This document shows positions 36,099 to 45,955 of a stretch of DNA of 64,000 bases, in pieces. The DNA is from Rhynochetos jubatus. Its lineage: Eukaryota; Chordata; Aves; Eurypygiformes; Rhynochetidae. A program made the translations under genes and the position numbers. The stretch is from the NCBI GenBank assembly GCA_027574665.1, contig CM050648.1:38844700-38908699 (forward strand). The letters are read 5' to 3'. The first letter of the stretch is position 1. The number at the start of each line of letters is the position of its first letter. The notes beneath the pieces are model-generated. The model worked only from the letters and a program-made list of their open reading frames with translations. It did no database searches and had not been told where the DNA came from.

Positions 36099-37156
36099 TT
36101 ATCAAATTAAAAGACAGTCCCCCATTGGCCCCAGAAGATTCCAAGGGAACATGGGCACTAGTAGGTATTGCCTCAAAGCATGGATATTGTGACACCCCAG
36201 CTGAAGCCAGAAGCACCAGGCAAGACTCTCTTTGCTTGTAGGCTTTTCACATTACGTATGCAGTTATTGTTTTGTATTATATGCTATCTGAAATGATATG
36301 AAACCATTTTGCTGAAAAATAAACCACTGGTTTTATGTTTAACACCAGGATTACAAAACGTGAGGTCATGAATTATTCATTTTATTTGACTTAATGTAAT
36401 CATTTTCCTCTCTATGTTAAGCTCTTGTGAATAGTGTCCTATACAGCTACAGTTTTGAAGAACTTAATACTAGGGGGAAAAACACCTGGCATTAACTGGC
36501 AGTGAATTAGGCTCATTGTCACTTAGAAAGAAAATACTTTAGCAATTTAATCCTTGATGTTCTGTATATCCCAGTTTCAAAGACCATCTATGAAGTACAC
36601 AAAATGGATCGACCTTGAAAACAGGAAATAAAGATAGGTGAATTTTAGGCAGTGGCATTGAATCCGTCCCACTGTTGCCAACCCAGCTGTAATTGGAAAG
36701 CAGTTCTGGCTCTTATAAACATTGTCAGAGAATTCTGATAAGCTTTCATAATTTACTCAGATCAAGGCTTTTTAAAAACTACAAACCTCAGGACAATGGT
36801 CCTGTGGAAAACATGTTGCTCAGTGTACTGTTCTTGCCAATTTACACACCAATTAACTTTCTTGTTAACATGTGAATGAAGAAGATAAAATAAAAAAGAT
36901 TTATCAAACCACAGAATTTACTGAAGGAGGCTGACTTTAATGACTTTACCTCAAAGTTATCAGAACTGGTGTCAGAACTACAGTGAGCAGTTCTATTCAG
37001 ATTCAGAGCCATAGTCATCAAAAGAATTTTGCTGGACCTCACAAAGAAGCTCAGGCTACACAGTAAAAATAATACTCATCACACTTAAAGTGTGACCCCT
37101 TGGCAATATCTACTACCTGATGTCAAATCAAAACATGAGCTTAAGTTATGCTGTTA
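36099..37156. other. noncoding gap between CR1 copies
   Basis: Unique AT-rich DNA, nothing recognised. Confidence 0.5.
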
Positions 37157-37484
37157 ATCATAGAATCCAAGAAAATGGTTTGGGTTGGAAGGCACTGTAA
37201 AGACCATGTAGTTCCAACCTGCCCTGACATGGGCAGGGACACCCTCCACCAGACCAGGTTGCTCAAAGCCTCATCCAGCCTGGCCTTGAACACTTCCAGG
37301 GATGGGACATCCACAGCTTCTCTGGGCAGCCTGTTCCAGTGCTTCACCACCTTCTCCATGAAGAACTTCTTCCTGATATCTAATCTAAATTTCCCTGCTT
37401 TCAATTTAAACCCACTACCCCTTGTTCTGTCACTACAGGCCCTTGTAAGAAGTCCTCCTCCAGCTTCCTTGTAGGTCCCAGCCT
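37157..37484 (-). mobile_element. CR1 LINE 3' fragment, minus strand
   Basis: On the plus strand it begins with the reverse-complemented tail (ATAGAATCCAAGAAAATGG) and passes through CCTCATCCAGCCTGGCCTTG and CTTCTCTGGGCAGCCTGTTC to CTTCCTTGTAGGTCC. Only 328 bp are kept. The apparent minus-strand frame (37141-37488) covers only the last residues of ORF2 and the 3' UTR and is not a gene. Confidence 0.95.
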
Positions 37485-37952
37485 TCAATTGATGACTATT
37501 TTCCAGCAGTCATCAAGTAAACAAATGAACTATCTTTTTTAAAAACAACATTGTTAAAGAGGCTGTAGTATAAATAAATGGCAATAGGATATTTAGTTTT
37601 TTCAAAGCCTACTTGCGGTTAACTGGTAACGTGTCCAAAGATAAACATCACAATAGCATCAATAGAAAGTAGAGGTGTGAAGGGGAAGAAGAGTACTTCT
37701 GTGAAGCTCCTATGCTATTTATGACAAAACCACACTTTAACTTTGTGGTACTCCCCTCCACAATTTATTACATTATTATAATGTTCAGAAGGAGAACGTA
37801 AACAACTCATTCCTACATTCAGTGTTTGCAATGGTGCGCTGCAGTGTCCACTTCACAAAACTACAATAGTATTTTCAAATCGAACTGTTCCTCAGGCGGT
37901 AGCATTAACTGTATATTTTGTTTGCTGCCTTTTATCTGAGGTACTTTTTTTA
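37485..37952. other. noncoding gap
   Basis: AT-rich unique DNA between a CR1 fragment and the coding-like patch at 37953. Nothing recognised. Confidence 0.5.
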
Positions 37953-38153
37953 TTAATCACATTCACGATGCATTTGAGCTACATTCCAATCATAATTGTG
38001 AACTGGCCCAGAAGATGCAGCAGCCATGTCGTTTTGTATCAGCAGCTTCTCTTTTATTCCAATACCACTCTGACCTTCAGCAATAGTGTCATGTGCTTCT
38101 ATAATGGTTCTCATTGCCTCCTTTCGCAAGCACCACAGCTCCCTAGAGACTAT
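37953..38153 (-). CDS. possible terminal exon, product unknown
   Basis: I do not recognise the protein. On the minus strand GCATGCAG ends at 38154, a possible 3' splice site of moderate strength. From 38153 the frame is open for 66 codons to a double stop at 37953. The translation includes ELWCLRKEAMRTIIEAHDTI and ends AQMHRECD; it is balanced, with a predicted charged helix, unlike most chance frames here. An AATAAA signal (37949-37954 on the complementary strand) overlaps the stop codon and is followed by a short A run, which is unusual for a genuine last exon and would leave almost no 3' UTR. It could be a last exon, a relic, or chance; the opposite strand is also open over this interval. 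Confidence 0.22.
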   Translation of the reverse strand: MVSRELWCLRKEAMRTIIEAHDTIAEGQSGIGIKEKLLIQNDMAAASSGPVHNYDWNVAQMHRECD

Positions 38154-39050
38154 CTGCATGCAAAGATAACTTTAGGAGTCTCTAAGGGTCTGCTTTCTGT
38201 TTGCTCCCATACTAACTAAAAAACAGTAAAAATCCCATTCGTTCAAATCCAGAATTTTTTTACCTTTTTTTTTTTTTTATTCAAGAACACAGAGCAACAC
38301 AGCCTCTGCTTTAAGTTTCTCAGCAAAGCTACCACCTAATTACTGCCTGCTGAGTAGCGCAGTTAAACACAATCAGTCAGAAAGCCTTAAAGATACAATA
38401 TCCTTTTTCATGAACTGTCTGCTTGTCAATTCGAAGTCGCCCTCCTGCTTTAAATCAACCAACCACAGAGCTGTTATGAACAGCAACTGATTTTCCATGC
38501 AGTGCTGCAAAACAAAATCACACCGTATCCTATTTTTAACGGCCACAGTTTTTCAACTGCATAACAAGAGGTAGCTGGCACTGCTGAGCTGAACCATATC
38601 AAAAATGGGTTCAAGTAGAAATAGCTCAGAACCCTTGAAGAATACAAGCACAGACCCAATTACATGTGCATTGTGATGCTCAAAGCCAATTACAGGCAAA
38701 TAACTGTGAAACATTTTTTTCCCCCTTCATAGCTGCATTGTAGACATCAGTTGCTTTTATTTTTGTTTCTACAGGATACAATGAGATCATTTTTAAGGCT
38801 CAAATCCTAAATATTATTTTATTAATCCAGTGTGTATTTATACACAAAGACTTTTTAAAATGGAATTAGCACAGAAACACCAGTCTTTGTCAAGATTACA
38901 TCAATGTGGGTAAGGTGCAAGAATTTTATACTTCTGATAGGTTTGTAGGTATTTTTCTACTTGAACTTCAGACATAGAGACATTGGGAACACATGCATGG
39001 ACACGGTACGTAGAAGTACCACATAAACAAGTACAAGACTGTAATCGTCT
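38154..39050. other. noncoding region
   Basis: Unique AT-rich DNA with a short poly-T run near 38268-38279. Nothing else recognised. Confidence 0.5.
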
Positions 39051-39109
39051 AAACACATAGAATGGTTGGGTTGGAAGGGACCTTAAAGACCATCTAGTTC
39101 CAAACACAT
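39051..39109 (-). mobile_element. 43-bp CR1 tail insertion with 8-bp target duplication
   Basis: AAACACAT at 39051-39058 recurs exactly at 39102-39109. Between them lie 43 bp (39059-39101) matching the last bases of CR1 in minus orientation (AGAATGGTTGGGTTGGAAGG onward). This is a severely 5'-truncated insertion, complete with its target duplication. Confidence 0.8.
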
Positions 39110-39360
39110 GACAGAGTGGACATTTTCTAACATGTTTGAGACACTGGATGCTTACTGGTGGTTGACAATTCTGATCTGTTTTCATCCATGCAGTTAAGCT
39201 ACAAATCTCTTCATAGCTGTAAATATTCTATTAACTTAGTAAAAATTTTAAATACAGTGAGTGGAGAAATTAAAAAGTATATTTAAATAGAGAAACCAAA
39301 TGCCGTTACATTTTCCACACTTGAGTCAATAACCTCAATACCGCTATGATTTTCTGATAG

Positions 39361-39976
39361 CATAGAATCATTTAGATTGGAAAAGACCTTTAAGATCATC
39401 ATGTCCAACTGTCAACCCAGCACTGCCAACCATGTACATAAACACCACATCAACACATCTTTTAAATACCTCCAAGGATGGTGACTCAAACCTTTCCCTG
39501 GACAGCCCATTCCAACATCTGACAACCCTTTCAGTGAAGACATTTTCCCTAATATCCAATCTAAACCTTCCCTGGCACAACTTGAGGCCATTTCCTCTTG
39601 TTCTATCACTTGTCACTTGGGAGAAGAGACAAATACTCACCTCTGCAACCTCCTTTCAGGTAGTTGTAAAGAGTGATAAGTTCTCCCCTGAGTCTCCTTT
39701 TCCCCAGCTGAAACAACCCCAGTTCCCTGAACTGCTTTACATAAGACTTGTGCTCCAGACCCTTCCCCAGATCTGTTGCCCTTCTTTGGACATGCTCCAG
39801 CACCTCAATGTCTGTCTTGCGGTGAGGGGCCCAGAGCTGAACACAGGATTCAAGGTGCAGCCTCACCAGTGCTCAGTACAAGGGCACAATTACTTCCCTA
39901 GTCCTGCTGGCCACACTGGCCAGGATGCCACCAGCCTTCTTGGCCACCTGGGCACACTGCTGGCTCATGTTCAGAT
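39361..39976 (-). mobile_element. CR1 LINE fragment of an older subfamily, minus strand
   Basis: It begins with the reverse-complemented tail CATAGAATCATTTAGATTGG and continues through the 3' UTR into the end of ORF2, where minus-strand words such as [20 protein letters not shown] are still readable between stops. The copy breaks off at CTGGCTCATGTTCAG. Its 3' UTR wording (ATGTCCAACTGTCAACCCAG) differs from the copies at 37, 43 and 55 kb, so it is another subfamily. Confidence 0.95.
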
Positions 39977-42699
39977 ATACTGTATAAGAATTTTTTTCTC
40001 CATTCTTGTGAAGTTGTGTACTAATAAAACATCACAAGCATAAAAAGAGGTTTAAATATCTTAGTATTTGTCACCTTAATTTCAATGTTCTGACTTATAA
40101 TGAAAGTCATCTGTGTGAAATGCATCTCTCTGTTTAGAGCATTATTTCCAAACCTGTAGTAATGACTGGGGCATAGAGAGGAGAAAATGGAAAGGGGAAG
40201 TATGAAACAGACACTCCACCATCAGATTGAATGGAATAAACTCTGCACCAGTATCTTCACCAGGAGCTAATGAAAGTCCTGTCTTTTTTGTTACCTTACT
40301 TCTTCATTACCTAACTAAACCTGGATTTTATTTTAGGTATAATATTAGTCTTGAGTTTCTTAAGGGTATAAAGTCAGATTTAGAGATAAAGGTAGTAGAA
40401 CTATTTTTCTTTAAATTATCGACAAATGCATTGGGTCTTGCCTCCATGGTAATACAATCTTTTCACTTAGAACTCCATTTGTTCAAAACATATTAATTAT
40501 TTCTTATAACTATTAAAAAAAACCCCTCATGTAAAAAACATGAAAAAATTGTGTTTCTAATGATTTGTAGTACCAATAATGCATTGGTTACAGTTAAACT
40601 AGCATTAGTAGCAGATCCACTGATACGAGACACAAAATTCTGAGAAATCTTGAAGTTTAGGGAGGATGGGTTTCACCAAAAAAACCCACAATTTTGGAGC
40701 AAATTAGAATATATACATTAACTGATTATAAAAAATAATCTTAAGAATGGAAGATATGTAATGTATCATTTAGTTACCACACAAATTATTGACTGAAACA
40801 TTTATGATCTACTACTAAAATTAGAGAAAAAAAAGTCAATATTCTTGCCATATGATCAGTCAGAAGGGTAAGAAACAATTTGCAAGCACAGAACTAATAT
40901 TTAAATATAGGTACAGAAGGAAGTCTTCTTTCAGAGGAAGAAGATTGGAAAACTAATGGGGTTCCTTACACATTCACTAAAACGCATTTGCAACAGCACA
41001 CTATTAAAGAGCAACTGTAAAGAAGATAAAAGACCTGTAAATTTCTGGTTTTGTGATGCTGAAACAAAATACCTTTGATTGAAATATCCATAGTTTTAGA
41101 AAGCATTTCAAAGGACTTAAGTGTGATATTAATATTATCAATATAATCATTATTCTAAAAGGACACATCCTTCCAAGCAAGAATAACTGTTCCCCAAATT
41201 CTAATTTTGCTGTACTATGAGGCTATAAAGGATGAAAGAAGAGAACAGAAACCAACCACCACAAATATTTTTCCTAAGGGTGATTTTGGACATTCAGAGA
41301 CCTACAAGAAAGAATGAAGGACAGACAGAATGCATTTTCCAACCACACTGAGTAAACACCTACCAAGGTATTAGGCAGCAAACATAAAGGAGTCAAAATG
41401 CATCTAAAAGTTACTGTTCAGTCGTGCAAGACACAGCAAATTTTTTCTTATCTATAAAACCACTTAAGCTGGAACTTAACCTGAAGCATGTGAGAAATAC
41501 TACTGAAATCAATAAGAAACCAGTGTTTAAGTGCTTAAAAGTAAGCAGCTATTAATGTGAATTGCTGAGTAGAGCCATGGTGCTCAGGTGCTTGAAGAAT
41601 AAAGCTTTAACTGGAAGAGTCTTTCTTAAGCACCATCCTGCAGTTATAGAAATAATGGCTTCTGGGATCAAAACAAATGAATGCTTGCAAATCAGTTACC
41701 AGAGGTTTCTGCTCTCCCTTGGCAGTGCTGTCTGGTGGGCCCATGGACAGAGAGATTTTGAATCCTGTCATTAGAAAGACCTTGGATGAGTCCTGAATCC
41801 CTGATACACAGTTGTGAAGTTATTAACCTTCAATCATCTAATTATACGTCTGTAATAAGAACCATGAGTCAGGTTTACTCTTGAAATTAGTAAAGAAAAT
41901 AAAAGTCTAATAGCTGAGTTCAAAGATTCAGAAGCATTATGTCTGTTGATGTTAATTTACAGCAGCTCCTGGAAATGAGATTTGAGAGGTAGCTGCCCAT
42001 TTCCTCACTCATGCTATGATCATCCTGGAGCTTGATGGTTGTTTACAACACTTCTGCTCATCTACATACTATATAGAAAAATTATATAATATGGTGGTAA
42101 TAATTATCTTTGACTGCAGGCAAGCTACTGAATAAAGGGCTGTTTTCATGGTATTAAATAAATGAGGGGATCTGTGACCTTTTTATAACTTACTGGGGTA
42201 ATTTTAGCCTTCACAAACAGTCACAGCTATTAAGGAAATATTTCTCGTATGTTCACTTTTTTCTTCTTACTGTGGATGTTGGTGTTACTATTTAATTTCA
42301 TACAGACCATCATATTACTAGGCACATCAAAGAGGACAACCCATATTCAGATGAGCACTATTAGTGTCATTATCTTAATGACCTCCTTACAAGATACATA
42401 CAGTTAAAAATCAAAGGAATAATAAAAAAGTCAGCAATTCCATGTTTGGGATTTCTTAATTTTGTTTAATGAATAAACGGTATTTCTGTTTGGATGCACT
42501 GAGAAACTAATGAATGTATATGCAGATAAATACTTATTTTTCTTCAAGCTGTAAAGATTGGACTTTCATAAAAATCAGATTATTCTATTTTCTACAACTG
42601 GGCCATTCTTCAGAAGAATTCATTAATTGCACTCAGATTTAAAAGCCAAATGGGTTATATTTGGACATTTTTTAAAATAAAAACAAAGTATTTATGTAG
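39977..42699. other. noncoding region
   Basis: About 2.7 kb of unique AT-rich DNA with no gene or repeat recognised. Confidence 0.5.
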
Positions 42700-42870
42700 G
42701 TAGAAACATGTGAGTTACCATCCTGGGTCAGAATAAGCTCTACTTGTTACCATATGCGATTTGGAAGCAGTGCTCCAGAGGGAGATTTAAAAATCCTGCA
42801 GCAAGCTTGTAAAAGTTATCTGTTTCACACTCTTAAGTCTCTTCCTAATTAATAACAGAATCAAGACTGC
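42700..42870 (-). mobile_element. probable ancient CR1 3' fragment, minus strand
   Basis: TACCATCCTGGGTCAGAATA, GTGCTCCAGAGGGAG and CTCTTCCTAATTAATAACAG follow the order of a reverse-complemented old CR1 tail, as in the copy at 20210. It is short and strongly diverged. Confidence 0.4.
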
Positions 42871-43245
42871 TTTTATCCCAAAATATAAAGTTTAACACTC
42901 ATTAGATCACATGCTTATAGCTAATTAGGCTGACACTGAATTGGACTGCTTTACTTACAAAGTTTGATTCCTTTCTTAACTTTGCTCAATTCTTGATCTT
43001 TGTAACTTTTAGTGGCAATGCAATTCACAGTAAAACTCACACTGGGAAAAACTATTGTAACTTGCTTTAATATCAACCTTACAGAATGTTCTCTTATGTA
43101 TTAGAATAGAGGCAAAGAATTTGCATTCTGCCTGGTCTAACTGCTTGATATTTTATACACTTTTTTCATGTCTTGCAGGCTTACAAATCCATCTGTCAAC
43201 ATCCTTCGGTGATCGATGCTATGGGAAACCACTGATCTGAAGTTC

Positions 43246-44794
43246 ACAGAATCACAGAATGGTTTGGGTTGGAAGGGACCTTAAAGACCATCCAGTTCCA
43301 ACCCCCCTGCCATGGGCAGGGACACTCTTCACTAGACCAGGTTGCTCAAAGCCTCATCCAGCCTGGCCTTGAACACTCTCAGGGATGGAACATCCACAGC
43401 TTCTCTGGGCAGCCTGTTGCAGTGCCTCACCACCCTCTCAGTGGAAAAATTTCTTCTTGATGTCCAATCTAGATCTCCCTGCTTTCAATTTAAACCTGTT
43501 ACCCCATGTCCCCTCACTACAGGGCCTTGTAAAAAATCCTTCTTTAACTTTCTTGTAGGCCCTTTCAGGTACTGGAAAGCTGCTATAAGGTATCCCCAGA
43601 GCCTTACTCTTCTCCAAGATGAACAAGTCCAACTCCCTCAGCCTGTCCCCATGGGAGAGGTGCTCCAGCCCTCTGAGCATCTTCGTGGCCTCCTCTGGAC
43701 TCGCTTCAACAAGTCAATATCCTTCTTATATTGAGGGCTCCAGATGTCGATGCAGTACTCCAGGTGGGGTCTCACGAGAGCAGAGTAGAGGGGGAGAATC
43801 CCCTCCCTCGACCTGCTGGCCACACTTCTCCTGATACAGCCCAGGATATGGTTGGCTTTCTGGGCTGCCAGTGCACACTGCCAGCTCATGTCCAGCTTTT
43901 CATCCACCAGTACCCCCAAGTCCTTCTCCTCAGGGCTGCTCTCGATCCATTCTATGCCCAGTCTGTACTTGTGCTTGGGATTGCCCAGATCCATGTGCAG
44001 GACCTTGCACTTGGCCTTGTTGAACTTCATGAGGTTGGCAGAGGCCCACCTCTCCAGCCTGTCCAGGTCCCTCTGGATGGCATCCCTTCCCTCCAGCATG
44101 TCAACCATACCACAGAGCTTGGTGTCATCAGCAAACTTGCTGAGGGTGCACTCGATCTCATTGTCCATGTCTCCGACAAAGATATTAAACAGCACCAGTC
44201 CCAATACCAGTCCCTGAGGAATACCACTCATCACTGGTCTCCACTCAGACATTGAGCCACTGAGCACAGCTCTCTGAGTGCCACCATCAAGACATTTTTT
44301 TATCCATTGGGTGGTCCATCTGTCAAATCCCTTCCTCTCCAATTTAGAGACAAGGATGTCATGCGGGACGGTGTCTAATGTTTTGCACAAGTCCAGGTAG
44401 ATGATGTTGGTTGCCCATCCTTGGTCCACCAAGGTTGTGACCCCATCATAGGCCACCATATTCATCAGGCACAATCTGCCTTTGGTAAACCCATCTTGGC
44501 TGTGACCAATTACTTACTCATTTTCCATGTACCTTAGCATGGTTTCCAGGAGGATCTGCTTCGTGATCTTGCTAGGCACAGAGGTGAGACTGGCCTGTAG
44601 TTCCTTGGATTCTCCTTTTTTCCCTTTTTAAATATGGATATTATGTTTCCCCTTTTTCAGTCAGCAGGAACTTCACCAGGCTGCCACGACTTCTTGAATA
44701 TGATGGATAGAGGTTTCGCAAACTCATTCACCAGTTCTTTCAGGACTCGCAGATGTAATTCATCAGGTCCCAGTTGCAGCACCTTTTCCTATGG
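43246..44794 (-). mobile_element. CR1 LINE, 1.55 kb, retains part of the reverse transcriptase
   Basis: This is the longest well-preserved mobile element in the window. Read on the minus strand it starts inside ORF2 near 44794 and ends in the family tail at 43246. It lacks the endonuclease and the start of the reverse transcriptase. Confidence 0.95.
43638..44474 (-). pseudogene. CR1 ORF2 fragment, reverse transcriptase palm to C-terminal part
   Basis: An open frame of 278 codons inside the CR1 copy. In order it shows the palm motif A region ([13 protein letters not shown], residues 26-38, with both conserved aspartates D28 and D34), SGIPQG (83-88), and the catalytic FADD box (114-117) followed by TKL. 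Then come the thumb-like and C-terminal region with [20 protein letters not shown]. In a live element ORF2 is a protein of roughly a thousand residues with an N-terminal endonuclease that copies the element's RNA at the target site. Here everything before motif A is absent or broken (stops lie upstream of 44474) and the frame ends in a frameshift near 43640, after which the C-terminus continues in another frame. It is inactive. The first in-frame methionine is not a real start. Confidence 0.9.
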
Positions 44795-45590
44795 CATTAG
44801 TTGATATGAATGGACAGGAGAGCTTGTACATTGAACAGTACAGTCCATAAACATATCTACATATGTCCCTTCACTCTGTCTTTACAGTTTAACAGCCCTG
44901 TGTAAATCATTACCATATAGAAAAGCTATATAACACAGAAACAAAGATACAACTACTAGACTATATAACTGTGGACTGAATTTATGCAGATAATAAAAAC
45001 TGATGTGGAAGTTTCAAGGCTGAAGATAACTCATACCCTGTTTCACATGCTACTTAGTGGTTCATATGAACACGTTTCTTCACTGCAATAACAATGTCAT
45101 TTCAGAGAAAATTAACAACATTGGCATCCTTTTTCTTGGTCACATCCTGACAGAGTAGGGTGAGTATAAACCACAAATGTTCACAATGTGGCTAAAGGAT
45201 GTTCACAGCTGTGATGAATCCTTGGTCGACCATTACTGACTCAAAGGCTGTTTTCGATCTAGTGGATGTCAGTTTCTAGGCTTTCATGAGTTTGATATTC
45301 ATTAATGATTTTTTAAAATAATGATTTGAAATTGAAATGGAATGTATTGAATTAATACCATAGTTACAACATGCTATTTTTGGAAGGGAGGAGTATTAGA
45401 AAAACATAAAAGATGAACCCTTTGGATCCCTTCAGTGGAGACTAATATAGAAGTGAGTAGATGAACTATTTTACATGTGATTTCACATGAAAATAATATT
45501 AAAAAATAAAATAAATAGTTTCCACTGTAGAAAAATGTGGCATTTTCTGTAAACATTCAAACTCAGAGAATGTTTTGCAGTTTATGCATA
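44795..45590. other. noncoding region
   Basis: Unique AT-rich DNA, nothing recognised. Confidence 0.5.
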
Positions 45591-45955
45591 GAAGCCAATA
45601 CTGGAAAGCTCTTGCCAAAAGCTTTCTGGTCTCTTTACTGGCACTGCAATCACAGCTCCAATCCTAGAATTCACAGTGTCTACATGGCACTGAATTTTTG
45701 AAGTGCTGATTTCAGACTGGTCCTATTATGGGAACGATGTCTTTTGTGCAACTTTTGAGATAAAGCATATGCAGATAAGCCTTTTTTAAAGTTGTATTCA
45801 GTGGTAGTGTGATCAGTTAACATTCGTTTTGTGGCTGGTTACAGTACTAATTTCTGTATTAAGACCAAATTCTTGTTTAATTTCAGTTTTCCAGGCAGCA
45901 TTTCTACACTGACTCACTGAATGTTAAATAAAAGTCTAATAAAAAAAAAAAAAAA
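45591..45955 (+). pseudogene. possible retroposed mRNA 3' end with poly(A)
   Basis: An AATAAA hexamer at 45927-45932 is followed eight bases later by fifteen A (45941-45955), the layout of a copied polyadenylated transcript. The upstream 300 bp read like an ordinary 3' UTR, without a coding frame. No target duplication is found, and the left edge is a guess. The alternative is a genomic A run beside a chance hexamer; a second hexamer is formed by the A run itself. The source gene is unknown. Confidence 0.3.

Noticed and set aside
39432..40043. 203-codon plus-strand frame
   Set aside because: Antisense to a CR1 copy that itself shows the expected broken ORF2 on the minus strand.
43731..44255. 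174-codon plus-strand frame
   Set aside because: Shadow of the CR1 reverse-transcriptase frame on the other strand.
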